Assembly (NCBI RefSeq): GCF_012972675.1
Contig: NZ_JABCRE010000004.1
Coordinates: forward strand, 22,789-86,788
DNA: 64,000 bases
Source of the DNA: Pontixanthobacter rizhaonensis
GTDB lineage: Bacteria > Pseudomonadota > Alphaproteobacteria > Sphingomonadales > Sphingomonadaceae
Direction: 5' to 3'
Shown here: positions 18,283 through 27,960 of the stretch, one piece after another
Position numbering within the stretch: position 1 is the first letter of the stretch
How the letters are laid out: each line of letters begins with the position of its first letter
Position numbers and translations under genes: made by a program
Notes under the pieces: model-generated
Told to the model about the DNA's origin: nothing
The model's input: only the letters and a program-made list of their open reading frames with translations
Databases searched by the model: none

Positions 18283-19245
18283 CTATTGGCCCCCGGATTG
18301 GTTCCGTTCTACGCCGATATTGGACAGGCGCAGTTCCTCTTTGCAATTGCCGCATCCGGCATAAATATTGAGCTGAGAATTGCAGCGCGTATGATGCAAT
18401 ATAACCGGCGGCCCTTTTTCTGATCCGTAATATTGATCACCCCAGTGCTGCAGTATCAATAGGATCGGTAGATAATCGAGCGATTTGGGTGTCGTATGAT
18501 ATTCAAACCGATCGGGGCTGTTTTGATACAGGGTCGCTTTCAAAAACCCGTGCTCAACCAGCCAGGCAAGACGGTCTGCCAGAATGTTGGACGCCATCCC
18601 GCTATCTTCCAGAATAGCATCGAATTTGTGGAGGCCGGTATAGGCCGCGCGCATGACCAACCCGGCCCAGCGATCCCCGAGCAATTCAGCAGAATCCGTA
18701 AAGAGCGAGATATTTTCGGCAATCGCCTGACGGTTCCGGTGCTGGCGGCGGCGCGTATATTCCGGTTCCATCATGGATAGGCCGGGGCCTTCGCGCCATT
18801 CGATATCCTGCGGGCGAACGATGCCTTGGCAATGGCTGCACAGCGGCTCTGGCTCGATAGGAGCGCCGCAATCATTGTGGATCAAGCGCATACCCAGCGT
18901 ATCACCGCTGGATGACCAGGTTTTCTCCCAGCGCAGCAACATCATTGTTACGGGAAACAGCGCACGGCCTTTTGGGGTCAGTTTTTGTTCGTAGCGGGGC
19001 GGTTTGGCGCAATAGAGGCGGCGCTCCAAAATCCCGTCCGCGTTGAGTTTTTTCAGACGTTCTGTGACCAAGGGTTTGGATAAGCGCGTTCGCGAATGAA
19101 TCCGGTCAAAGCGGTTTTCGCCAAGCCAGATCGCTTCCAGAATAAGCAGAGTGGGAACATCACCCAAAACTTCCAATGCACGCCAAATGGAGCACGTTCT
19201 GACCAGTTTAGGATTGCTTCTGGGATTGGTCTGCTGCGCTGTCAT
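18283..19245 (-). CDS. Tandem HxlR-type transcriptional regulator with cysteine-pair modules
   Basis: 320 residues, about three times a normal HxlR protein. Two winged-helix units can be read: residues about 17-110 (CSIWRALEVLGDVPTLLILE, LSKPLVTERLKKLNADGIL) and about 182-275 (ELLGDRWAGLVMRAAYTG, MASNILADRLAWLVEHGFL). Each is followed by a cysteine pattern: Cys-x(9)-Cys-x2-Cys near 127-140 (CGAPIEPEPLCSHC) and CNSQLNIYAGCGNC near 290-303, possibly zinc sites. It acts on DNA in the cytosol and may form a pseudo-dimer. Its likely targets are the thiolase and carotenoid oxygenase genes just upstream. Confidence 0.88.
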   Translation of the reverse strand: MTAQQTNPRSNPKLVRTCSIWRALEVLGDVPTLLILEAIWLGENRFDRIHSRTRLSKPLVTERLKKLNADGILERRLYCAKPPRYEQKLTPKGRALFPVTMMLLRWEKTWSSSGDTLGMRLIHNDCGAPIEPEPLCSHCQGIVRPQDIEWREGPGLSMMEPEYTRRRQHRNRQAIAENISLFTDSAELLGDRWAGLVMRAAYTGLHKFDAILEDSGMASNILADRLAWLVEHGFLKATLYQNSPDRFEYHTTPKSLDYLPILLILQHWGDQYYGSEKGPPVILHHTRCNSQLNIYAGCGNCKEELRLSNIGVERNQSGGQ

Positions 19246-19315
19246 GCTTTAAGTACGCTTTAGAGTGCTTTCTGGATGCGCTGTGTCAGCGAAAAACTGC
19301 GGATTGCATCGGCTT

Positions 19316-20539
19316 TTAGGTTCCGATCACGAAACTGCAATTGGTTGTGCCTGATCCGCCAACATTGAATGTCCCGACATTACGCGCGCCGCGGACTTGA
19401 TAATCGCCAGCATTGCCGGTCACTTGTTTGGCCGCATCTAACGCCATTCGCACACCCGTTGCCCCAACCGGATGGCCGATCCCCATCAATCCGCCCGATG
19501 GGTTGACCGGAATAGACCCGGTGCTCGCGATCCGCCCATCCTCAACCGCTTTCCACGCTTCGCCGGGCGGCGTGATGCCGAAATGTTCGATCGCGATATA
19601 TTCGTTGATGGTGAAGCAGTCATGCGTTTCTATCGCGTCAAGCTGATCAGGCCCATTAATGCCTGCACGGGCATAGGCATCGGTAATCGCTTTGCGCGTC
19701 CACGGTAAAAGGTAAGGGGATTGTTGGCTGGATTTCAGCTTGGTATCCATCAACATCGGTGCGGTGGTGTGGCCCCAGCCTTTGACTTTAGCCAGACTTT
19801 CCAATGGGATGCTATGCTTGCTGGCGTAGCTTTTAGCCTTCGCCTCCGAGCCCAAAAACAGGACGGCGGCACCATCTGTAATCTGGCTGCAATCCTGCCT
19901 GCGCATCCATCCTTCAACAACCGGATTGAGCTCGTCATCATTGGCAAAATGCTGGTCAGTCAGTGTCCATTTGCGGGTTTGTGCATAGGGATTTTTCTGC
20001 GCATTGCCGAAATTGATCTTGGCGATTTCTTTCAAATGATCATGGTTCAGGCCGTGCCGTGCATGATATTCTTCTGCCAAGTCGGAAAACATAGCGGGCC
20101 AGACAAAAGTGGCTTCGGTTGCCTCTTCTCCAACCCAAACCGCAGCGCCTAAATGATCGCCCGCGATTTTGCCCGGGACATTGCGCATATACTCCATGCC
20201 AATCACGCAGGCGCAATCATACCGGCCCGCTTCTATGTCTGCCATCGCGGCGAGCATGGCGAGCGAGCCCGACGCGCAGGCGCCTTCGTGCCGTGATGCC
20301 GGGATACCGGCGAGGGCGGGGTGCACGTGGCCCAAAAATCCGCCCAGCATTCCTTGACCAGTAAACAGTTCACCCACGAAATTGCCAACATGAGCAACTT
20401 CAACATCTGTTGGATCAAGTGAGGCTGCATCCAAGGCACCGTTGACGCCATCTTCCAGCAAATTGAAGATAGAGCGGCCTTCGCGTGAATAATTCTGCGC
20501 GAAATCGGTCTGGTGACCGCCAAGAATATATACGCTCAT
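19316..20539 (-). CDS. Thiolase-family protein (acetyl-CoA acetyltransferase type)
   Basis: 407 residues from ATG 20539; the longer ORF to 20593 overlaps the neighbouring gene end. Thiolase motifs: nucleophilic Cys in EGACASGSLAML, His in IETHDCFTINEY, and GIGHPVGATGVRMAL near the C-terminus. It resembles the SCP-x/lipid-transfer thiolases rather than the FadA group. It lies 23 bases after the carotenoid oxygenase, so the two are probably one operon, and may shorten an acyl-CoA formed from a cleaved side chain. Confidence 0.88.
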   Translation of the reverse strand: MSVYILGGHQTDFAQNYSREGRSIFNLLEDGVNGALDAASLDPTDVEVAHVGNFVGELFTGQGMLGGFLGHVHPALAGIPASRHEGACASGSLAMLAAMADIEAGRYDCACVIGMEYMRNVPGKIAGDHLGAAVWVGEEATEATFVWPAMFSDLAEEYHARHGLNHDHLKEIAKINFGNAQKNPYAQTRKWTLTDQHFANDDELNPVVEGWMRRQDCSQITDGAAVLFLGSEAKAKSYASKHSIPLESLAKVKGWGHTTAPMLMDTKLKSSQQSPYLLPWTRKAITDAYARAGINGPDQLDAIETHDCFTINEYIAIEHFGITPPGEAWKAVEDGRIASTGSIPVNPSGGLMGIGHPVGATGVRMALDAAKQVTGNAGDYQVRGARNVGTFNVGGSGTTNCSFVIGT

Positions 20540-20562
20540 ACCGTGTCCAATCTCGTTTTTCT

Positions 20563-22023
20563 TCAGGTGGCCAGCTCTTCTGCGCCCGCCCATGTCGCAT
20601 GGGTTCCACTGCTAATGCGGTGTGGCAGGATGATCTGGCAAACCGGGCCTTGTTCCAAATTCTGCGCATCAAAGATGACACATTCCGAACGGTCTTGCAC
20701 CATGTCCGTCACAAAGCTGACAATGTATCCGTCATCCTCTGCCGTGGCGCCTTTGCGCGGAATGAAGGGCGCTTCTGATCCAAACCGGCCTTCGCCAAAC
20801 AGTACTTTGGTGGCAGTGCCGGTTTTCAAGTCATGCTTCACCAGACCGTTGAACAAGAACCAGCCTTTTTCGCCATGGGCGCTGTACACATAACGATGTT
20901 CGCGGCCGTAATATTCGGGATTGATGTTGCCAAATTCGACATGTTCTTCATCACACACGCGCTGTTCGGTGGTTGCACCGGTTTTCAGATTGAAGCGCCA
21001 GCGGTGCAAGTGTGGGCGCAGCGAGTGCAAGTCGATATTGGCATAGAGCAAGCTGTGCGGCGGTTCCATATTGGCGAGCGGTGCAGGCATCGGGCTTTTT
21101 TGATGATAGCCTTCCAACACCAGTTCATCGCCTTCTTCCCAGCAATTAGTCCAATGCAGGACATAAGTCGGGTCAGCTTCAAACCACATCACATCTTCAG
21201 ACGCGCCATAGCGGGGTATAACAGCGAAGCGCGCTTTCTTGGTGGAATCGAATTGCGGGATAAAATATCCGTTTTCGAGTGCTTCCGGGATGGGAAACAT
21301 GGGAAAGTCGTTCAGGATCGAATAGTTGGGCGAAATGGCCATATCATGTGGCAAGCGCGTACCGGGTAGTTCGATGGGCACATAGTGCTTCAGTTGGTTG
21401 TCAGGCCCAACGACACCGTAATGCATGTGCGGCGCTTTATCGCCATAATTGAAGAACATCAGCTCGCCGGTATTTCCATCCAGCTTAGGGTGTGCGGACA
21501 GGCCTTCTACCGGAGTCCATTCCTCAATTCCCAACGTGTCGAGGCTTTCGGCATCGAGCAGATATCCATCGCCGCACTGCCAGAAGGTGGAAAGAATCTT
21601 GCCGTTCCTGACGAGGACGTCGGTCGATGAACTGTCGCGCATATGCGATCCGATGCCGCAACCGGGTTGCTTTGATTTCTTGGGGTGCACAGTGAAGCCA
21701 GCCCATAGCGCCTCGCCAGCTTCGGCTTCGGCTTCAAATCCCTTGGTGCGGATGAAGCGGTTTTTATATTCTGCTTTGCCGGAGGAAAAACGCATCATGT
21801 GGAGCATGCCGTCCCCGTCAAAAGGGTGATACCGGCCAATCGGTTCGTGGACGGGGTTTTCTGTATTGCGGACGTAAATCCCGTCTATGTCAGCAGGGAT
21901 TGTCCCTATCACCTCCATATTATCCGCATCATATTCATCGAAATTTGGGGTCCACGCACCGGTCAAATACGGATTGTCGGTTGGCTGGAGAGTGGCTTCG
22001 ATACGGTTGACGAGATGCGACAT
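20563..22023 (-). CDS. Carotenoid oxygenase / lignostilbene dioxygenase family protein
   Basis: 486 residues, starting at ATG 22023. Seven-bladed propeller, non-haem iron enzyme that splits conjugated double bonds. The iron histidines can be placed in GLSAHPKLD, RLPHDMAIS, LEGYHQKS and, at the C-terminus, GTHATWAG. The N-terminus has NPYLTGAWTPNFDEYDA and GIYVRNTENP, usual for the family. No signal peptide. Sphingomonads use such enzymes on carotenoids or on lignin-derived stilbenes; substrate is not decided by the sequence. Thiolase and a tandem HxlR regulator follow. Confidence 0.9.
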   Translation of the reverse strand: MSHLVNRIEATLQPTDNPYLTGAWTPNFDEYDADNMEVIGTIPADIDGIYVRNTENPVHEPIGRYHPFDGDGMLHMMRFSSGKAEYKNRFIRTKGFEAEAEAGEALWAGFTVHPKKSKQPGCGIGSHMRDSSSTDVLVRNGKILSTFWQCGDGYLLDAESLDTLGIEEWTPVEGLSAHPKLDGNTGELMFFNYGDKAPHMHYGVVGPDNQLKHYVPIELPGTRLPHDMAISPNYSILNDFPMFPIPEALENGYFIPQFDSTKKARFAVIPRYGASEDVMWFEADPTYVLHWTNCWEEGDELVLEGYHQKSPMPAPLANMEPPHSLLYANIDLHSLRPHLHRWRFNLKTGATTEQRVCDEEHVEFGNINPEYYGREHRYVYSAHGEKGWFLFNGLVKHDLKTGTATKVLFGEGRFGSEAPFIPRKGATAEDDGYIVSFVTDMVQDRSECVIFDAQNLEQGPVCQIILPHRISSGTHATWAGAEELAT

Positions 22024-22167
22024 GAATAAGGACTTTCGAGTCAGTAAAGTTATGCAAGTCATATAATCAAGCTGGGGTATGTCAAGCTGTTCGAGCGTAC
22101 AGCACCGAGCCTTCAGCAGCGTTCCGGCTACTCGCTACTGACAAAACTCTGTTCAATTCCGGGAAAA

Positions 22168-22182
22168 GAACATAATAAGAAC
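22168..22182 (+). promoter_or_regulatory. LexA (SOS) box
   Basis: GAACATAATAAGAAC is an exact GAAC-N7-GAAC direct repeat, the reverse complement of the alphaproteobacterial LexA operator GTTC-N7-GTTC. It ends two bases before the imuA start codon and controls the imuA-imuB-dnaE2 operon. Confidence 0.9.
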
Positions 22183-22184
22183 AA

Positions 22185-23012
22185 ATGCGTGATTCGATTC
22201 AAAGCCTTTCCGCAATTCGCGAACGGATTGCCGGGGATTGGCAATCGGGGAAGGCTGCTGCGTGGGATATGGCTTTGTCCGGCCATGCGGCTCTTGATAG
22301 CTATCTGGATGGAGGTTTGCGGCGTGGACAATTGCATGAAATCTTTGCCAGTAGCGCTGATGATAATGGCAGTGCAGCGGGGTTTGCCGCCATGCTGGCT
22401 CTATGCGCCACGCAGCCGCGCAAACGCACTTTATGGCTGCGGACACTTGATGCTCCGCGCCAGGGCGGGCGATTCAATTCTGCCGGTCTGGCAGAATTGG
22501 GCGGCGATCCTGCGGCTTTCCTCATGGCTGTTGCGCCTGATGACACAGTGCTGCTGCGCAGTGCGGCAGATGCGCTGCGCTGTACAGGTTTCGGGTCGGT
22601 AATTATCGAATGTTGGGGATCGCCTGCCATATTGGATTTAACCGCCAGTCGCCGGTTAACATTGGCCGCAGGGCAGGCTGGCGTAACAGCCTTTATGCTG
22701 CGCCTTGGCGCACGGGAACAACCCAGCACAGCCGATACACGGTGGTCTGTGCAATCGGCCCCTTCCACACCGTTAGAAGCCAATGCACCGGGGCATCCGG
22801 TACTCGATGTGACGTTGTTGCGGCAACGATCCGGCCCTGCGGGAAAAAGCTGGCGGATGGAATGGAACCGTGACCAGCGCCGTTTCCAAGACCCCGCACG
22901 CAATGCCGCCAACGGGAACGATCACAGTGCCGCGCCGCTTTCTGGCGCTGTGGTTTCCATTCCTGCCGGCAAACCGGTTACGCATAGCTGGGGGTTTAAA
23001 CGCCGGGCCTGA
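22185..23012 (+). CDS. imuA: Mutasome protein ImuA (RecA-like)
   Basis: 275 residues. The N-terminus (MRDSIQSLSAIRERIAGDW) and GLRRGQLHEIFAS match ImuA/SulA-like proteins that resemble RecA without a full ATPase. ImuA is needed, with ImuB and DnaE2, for DNA-damage-induced mutagenesis. The ATG at 22185 sits two bases after the LexA box, with no Shine-Dalgarno site, so the mRNA may be leaderless. The gene overlaps imuB by about 110 bases. Confidence 0.88.
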   Translation: MRDSIQSLSAIRERIAGDWQSGKAAAWDMALSGHAALDSYLDGGLRRGQLHEIFASSADDNGSAAGFAAMLALCATQPRKRTLWLRTLDAPRQGGRFNSAGLAELGGDPAAFLMAVAPDDTVLLRSAADALRCTGFGSVIIECWGSPAILDLTASRRLTLAAGQAGVTAFMLRLGAREQPSTADTRWSVQSAPSTPLEANAPGHPVLDVTLLRQRSGPAGKSWRMEWNRDQRRFQDPARNAANGNDHSAAPLSGAVVSIPAGKPVTHSWGFKRRA

Positions 23013-24468
23013 CGCTCCGTTCGCTTTTGTGGAAAAGCAGAAGGGCGCGGTGCGTTTGGCAGCGATCAACCCATTGGCCGGTGATGAAGGCTTGGCGGCT
23101 GGTATGACGCTGGCAGATGCACGTGCGATGGTGCCAGAATTGCAGATCTATAATTCTGATCCCGCTGCGGATGAAGATTTTTTGGATCGGCTTGCAGATG
23201 GATGCACGCGCTATACGCCCAATGTTGCGGTCTATCCGCCTGATATCATTATTATGGACATTGGCGGCAGTGCCCATTTATCCGGAGGAGAAAGAAAGCT
23301 CTCTCGCTCGGTCAAAGAATACCTTGGCCGGAGGCAGATCACGGTCCGCATCGGGCTCGCCTCTACAACCGATGCGGCGCGCGCGCTCGCAGAGTTTTCC
23401 AGCGGTCATCATAATAGCGAGATGTGCGCCATTGAGGCTTTACCAGTGGCTGCCTTGCGACTGGATGCAGAGGGTGATCTTGGGCTGAGGCGGGCTGGAT
23501 TACAAACCATAGGAGAGGTTGCAAGCCGCCCCCGTTCCGCAATTGCAGCCCGCTTTGGAACCCGGGCAGTCTTTGCGTTGGAAAAATTAATCGGCGCCGC
23601 AGAAAGCCCGCTCAACCCGCGCAGGCATGAAATCCCCTGGGTGTTTGAAAGGCGCTTTCCTGAGCCGATAGCCAGCAAGGTTTACGCTCTAAAGGTGCTG
23701 CATGGATTACTGGAAGAGGCCAAAATCCGGTTGATCGAGGAAGATCGCGGCGGACGTCATTTTGAAGCATCCTTCCACCGTGTCGATGGGCGCGTTCAGT
23801 ATGTCCAAGTAGAAACTGGCCTGCCAAGTCGTGATACCAAGGCGATCACGCGGTTATTTGATGAACGGCTGGATACGCTGGCGGATCCGCTCGATCCCGG
23901 TTTTGGATTTGATAGTGTTGGCCTGCGGATATTGCGCACCGACCCACTTAAGCCGCATCAGTCACAGTTGGAAAAAGAAGCCAGGGAAGAAGATAATTCC
24001 GCTGAATTTCTAGATCGGTTGGCGGTTCGCCTTGGCCGTAATCGGTTGCTGACATTTCGGTCCAGAGACACGCATATTCCCGAAAAAAGTCAGGTCGCCA
24101 GTGCTGCTATTCATGATACTACGCAACATAATTGGACAGCTGCTACGCAAGCAGAACCACCTGTACGGCCTTTGCAATTATTTGACCCGCCGCACCCCAT
24201 TACAGTTATCGCGGAAATACCTGATGGTCCGCCCAAGCGGTTTCGGTGGCACGGAAAATCGCGTGACGTCACTCGGTTTGAAGGGCCGGAGCGGATTGCA
24301 TCTGAGTGGTGGTTGGGCGGTGATGACCCGCTTGGCGCAGGGCAATGGACGCGCGATTACTTTCGGATCGAAGATACATCAGGCCGCCGGTATTGGGTCT
24401 TCCGCTATGGTCTATATGGCCGTGAGACAAGTGACCCGCAGTGGTATTTGCATGGGCTCTTTGCCTGA
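22903..24468 (+). CDS. imuB: Y-family polymerase-like mutasome protein ImuB
   Basis: 521 residues from ATG 22903; GTG 22870 and GTG 22927 are alternatives. Y-family fold with FLALWFPFLPANRLRI, AGMTLADARAMVPELQI and DIGGSAHLSGGERKL. ImuB normally lacks the full set of acidic catalytic residues and acts as a hub binding the sliding clamp. A clamp-binding-like motif RPLQLFDPP is at about residue 425, with the usual C-terminal tail after it. The stop TGA overlaps the dnaE2 ATG (TGATG), so all three genes are translationally linked. Confidence 0.9.
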   Translation: MPPTGTITVPRRFLALWFPFLPANRLRIAGGLNAGPDAPFAFVEKQKGAVRLAAINPLAGDEGLAAGMTLADARAMVPELQIYNSDPAADEDFLDRLADGCTRYTPNVAVYPPDIIIMDIGGSAHLSGGERKLSRSVKEYLGRRQITVRIGLASTTDAARALAEFSSGHHNSEMCAIEALPVAALRLDAEGDLGLRRAGLQTIGEVASRPRSAIAARFGTRAVFALEKLIGAAESPLNPRRHEIPWVFERRFPEPIASKVYALKVLHGLLEEAKIRLIEEDRGGRHFEASFHRVDGRVQYVQVETGLPSRDTKAITRLFDERLDTLADPLDPGFGFDSVGLRILRTDPLKPHQSQLEKEAREEDNSAEFLDRLAVRLGRNRLLTFRSRDTHIPEKSQVASAAIHDTTQHNWTAATQAEPPVRPLQLFDPPHPITVIAEIPDGPPKRFRWHGKSRDVTRFEGPERIASEWWLGGDDPLGAGQWTRDYFRIEDTSGRRYWVFRYGLYGRETSDPQWYLHGLFA

Positions 24469-27400
24469 TGCCAGGGTTCGCAGAGCTGGTCTGTGCGACC
24501 AATTATTCCTTCTTGCGCGGTGCATCGCACCCATCGGATATAGTGGCTGAGGCCATCGCATTGGGCCTCAGCGGAATCGGGATTGCAGATCGTAACACTG
24601 TCGCCGGGGTGGTGCGGGCCCATGTCGCTTTGCGGGATGCATTGGATGGCTTACCCGAAGAAGATCGCGCGGGTTCCGCCTTTCGCCTGGTGGTTGGTGC
24701 GCGGCTGTGTTTTGTCGATGGTACGCCTGATATCGTCGCCTACCCGGCAACCCGCTATGGATGGGGCAGGTTAACCCGGCTTTTGACAGTAGGAAATTTG
24801 CGCGCAGCAAAGGGTGATTGCTTGCTGCAATTGAAGGATTTGATCGCGCATTCAGAAGATTTGCTGCTGATTGCTATGGCCCGCCCGGCGAATAGTGAGC
24901 GGGATGAACCCGCTTTGCAGACATTGCGCGAGGCAGCGCCAGACAGGCTGTGGCTGGGTGCGTGTATGCCCTATAATGGCCATGACAAACGCATGATGGC
25001 GCGGCAGGCGGCACTGGCGGAGCGTCTGGGAATTCCGATGCTGGCGACCAATGATGTGCTTTATGCGCAGCCGCAAGATCGGCCCTTGCATGATGTTGTG
25101 ACCTGTATCCGCCACGGCACCACCATTGCAGAAGCGGGTAAATTGCTGGCCGCCAATGCGGAGCGGCACTTAAAGCCGCCAAAGGAAATGACACGGCTGT
25201 TCACAGCATACCCAAAGGCAGTGAGCGCCGGCGAGGACATCCTGTCTCGCATCAGATTCACGCTGGATGATCTTCGCTATGAATATCCGCACGAACCGGT
25301 TCCCGATGGATGGGAACCGCAGGATTGGCTTGAACATATTGTGACAGAAGCAGCGCAGGAACGCTGGCCTGATGGTATTCCTGCCAAAGCCCGGGCATTG
25401 ATGGCCGAAGAGTTCTCTCTGATCCGTGATCAGGACTATGCATATTACTTTCTGACCGTTCACGATATCGTGAAATTCGCGCGTAGCCAGAACCCGCCGA
25501 TCCTGTGCCAGGGGCGTGGGTCGGCTGCTAATTCCATTGTCTGCTATTTGCTAAAAATCACGTCGGTCGATCCGGTCGAGCATAATCTTCTCTTCTCCCG
25601 CTTTGTATCCAGAGAACGCAAGGAACCGCCGGATATTGATGTCGATTTTGAACATGAGCGGCGCGAGGAGGTGATGCAGTACATCTATCGCCGTTATGGC
25701 CGGGACCGTGCGGGGATCGCTGCAACCGTCATCCATTACCGGCCGCGCAGTGCGGTGCGTGAAGTGGGCAAGGCCTTGGGCCTATCGGAAGATATGACCA
25801 ACCGCATGGTCAGTACGGTATGGGGCAGTTACGCGAAAGATATGGAGGATAGCCGGGTCGAAGAAAGCGGTTTCAGCCTGGAAAATCCCGACATCAAACG
25901 GATGAAATTGCTGGTCGACCAGATCTTGGAATTTCCGCGCCACTTGTCGCAGCACGTTGGCGGTTATGTTCTGACGCAAGGGCGATTGGATGAGATTGTC
26001 CCGGTTCATAATGGCGCGATGAAAGACCGGACATTCATCGAATGGGACAAGGACGACATTGACGCGCTTGGTTTGATGAAGGTCGACATTCTGGCGCTGG
26101 GCATGCTGACCTGTATTCAAAAGAGCTTTGATCTGATGCGGCATCATAATCTGGGCGATTATGAGCTCGATACGATCCAGCATGAAGACACCCCGACTTA
26201 TGATATGCTGTGCAAAGGGGATAGTATCGGGGTCTTTCAGGTCGAGAGCCGCGCCCAGATCAATATGTTGCCGCGTCTGAAGCCGCGCGAGCTTTATGAT
26301 CTGGTCATTCAGGTTGCGATTGTCCGGCCCGGCCCGATCGAAGGGGATATGGTACACCCCTATCTGCGCCGCCGTTCCGGTGTGGAGAAAGTCCATTTCC
26401 CATCACCCAAGCCGCCACACAATCCGGATGAACTGCGCGGTGTTCTGGGTAAGACATTGGGCGTTCCCTTGTTCCAGGAACAGGCGATGAAGCTGGCTAT
26501 TGTGGCAGCGGATTTCTCGCCCGAAGATGCCAACCGTTTGCGGCGCGCGATGGCGACATTTCGCAATGTTGGCACGATCGACCAATTTGAACAGAAGATG
26601 GTGCAGGGGATGGCTGCGCGCGGCTATGAACCTGCTTTTGCCCAGCGCTGCTATCAGCAGATACAGGGTTTTGGCAGTTATGGCTTCCCCGAAAGCCACG
26701 CATTATCCTTCGCCCGGTTGGTCTATGTTTCCAGCTGGATCAAATGCCATCATCCCGCTGTTTTTACCTGCGCATTGCTAAACTCGCAGCCGATGGGATT
26801 TTACGCCCCAGCCCAGCTGGTTCGCGATTTGCGTGAGCACGGCGGAGAGGTGCGCGCTGTCGATATTAACGCCAGTACATGGGACAACAGTTTGGAAGCC
26901 GCCGATAATGGCACGCTGGCGCTAAGGATAGGGCTACGCCAAGTTGATAGTTTCCGCGCCGAATGGGCAGAGCGTTTGGTGGCTGCACGCAGTGAAGCGC
27001 CATTTAGGTCCATCGAAGACCTTGCCCGCCGGGCGGATTTACCGCGCCGGGCATTGCGGCTGTTGGCCGATGCAGATGCGTGCCGATCCATCGGTCAAGA
27101 CCGGCGGCAGGCGCTGTGGGATGTGCGCCGGATGCCTCGCGGGGAACTGCCCTTATTCGCAGCAGCGCGGGAACGGGAATTACGCGAAGAAGGCGACGTG
27201 CCGTTACCTGTCATGCCGTTATCGGATCATGTTGTGGCAGATTATCAGACTACGCGCTTATCGCTTAAAGGCCATCCAATGGCATTTCTGCGGGCACGTT
27301 ACAGCGCGGAAAATATCCTCAGCTGTGCAGACACAGATGCAGCCAAGAACGGCGCGAAAGTTCGCACTGCCGGGGTTGTGTTGACCCGCCAAAGGCCAGG

Positions 27401-27764
27401 TAAAGGGAATGCTATTTTCATCACGATTGAGGATGAGACGGGGGTAGTAAACGCATTGTTATGGGCACGCCATATGAAGCGATTACGGCGGGCAGTTATG
27501 GCATCTCGCCTGATGCTGATCGAAGGCGAAGTGCAGCGCAGCCGGGAAGGCGTTGTGCATTTGATGGCAACCAATGTGATAGACCGGACCGACGATCTGG
27601 ATCATCTGTCCAATACGCATACGGCAAAGCCTGATACTTTACGATCTGACAAAGCACCCGAGCCCAAGCCTTCCAAATACAAGCCTTCCAAACACCGGGC
27701 ACCCCATAGCCACCGTCATCCACGCGAAGTGCGCATTTTACCCAAATCGAGAGATTTTCATTAG
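24468..27764 (+). CDS. dnaE2: Error-prone DNA polymerase III alpha subunit DnaE2
   Basis: 1098 residues from ATG 24468, shared with the imuB stop. N-terminal PHP domain (ELVCATNYSFLRGASHP), then the polymerase palm with catalytic aspartates in PPDIDVDFEHERREEV, the stretch QGRGSAANSIVCY, and the C-terminal OB fold ending in HREVRILPKSRDFH. It is the replicative-type polymerase of the SOS mutasome and copies damaged DNA with ImuB and the clamp. Expression should follow the LexA box upstream of imuA. Confidence 0.95.
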   Translation: MPGFAELVCATNYSFLRGASHPSDIVAEAIALGLSGIGIADRNTVAGVVRAHVALRDALDGLPEEDRAGSAFRLVVGARLCFVDGTPDIVAYPATRYGWGRLTRLLTVGNLRAAKGDCLLQLKDLIAHSEDLLLIAMARPANSERDEPALQTLREAAPDRLWLGACMPYNGHDKRMMARQAALAERLGIPMLATNDVLYAQPQDRPLHDVVTCIRHGTTIAEAGKLLAANAERHLKPPKEMTRLFTAYPKAVSAGEDILSRIRFTLDDLRYEYPHEPVPDGWEPQDWLEHIVTEAAQERWPDGIPAKARALMAEEFSLIRDQDYAYYFLTVHDIVKFARSQNPPILCQGRGSAANSIVCYLLKITSVDPVEHNLLFSRFVSRERKEPPDIDVDFEHERREEVMQYIYRRYGRDRAGIAATVIHYRPRSAVREVGKALGLSEDMTNRMVSTVWGSYAKDMEDSRVEESGFSLENPDIKRMKLLVDQILEFPRHLSQHVGGYVLTQGRLDEIVPVHNGAMKDRTFIEWDKDDIDALGLMKVDILALGMLTCIQKSFDLMRHHNLGDYELDTIQHEDTPTYDMLCKGDSIGVFQVESRAQINMLPRLKPRELYDLVIQVAIVRPGPIEGDMVHPYLRRRSGVEKVHFPSPKPPHNPDELRGVLGKTLGVPLFQEQAMKLAIVAADFSPEDANRLRRAMATFRNVGTIDQFEQKMVQGMAARGYEPAFAQRCYQQIQGFGSYGFPESHALSFARLVYVSSWIKCHHPAVFTCALLNSQPMGFYAPAQLVRDLREHGGEVRAVDINASTWDNSLEAADNGTLALRIGLRQVDSFRAEWAERLVAARSEAPFRSIEDLARRADLPRRALRLLADADACRSIGQDRRQALWDVRRMPRGELPLFAAARERELREEGDVPLPVMPLSDHVVADYQTTRLSLKGHPMAFLRARYSAENILSCADTDAAKNGAKVRTAGVVLTRQRPGKGNAIFITIEDETGVVNALLWARHMKRLRRAVMASRLMLIEGEVQRSREGVVHLMATNVIDRTDDLDHLSNTHTAKPDTLRSDKAPEPKPSKYKPSKHRAPHSHRHPREVRILPKSRDFH

Positions 27765-27960
27765 CCCGTCCAGATGTCGAGGGCTTAGAACGTGGAGTGG
27801 AACGCCTGTTTGGTTGGGCTTTGGCGGTGCTATCTTATTGGGCAAATACTATGTCTTGGGTTCCAGATGAAGGCTGGGCGTCTTCTATTTAATTTGGAGA
27901 TCACCTGGACATGCCTCGACATCGTCACAGCGTTGTGGTGTCTTGGAGGTTATGAACGAT

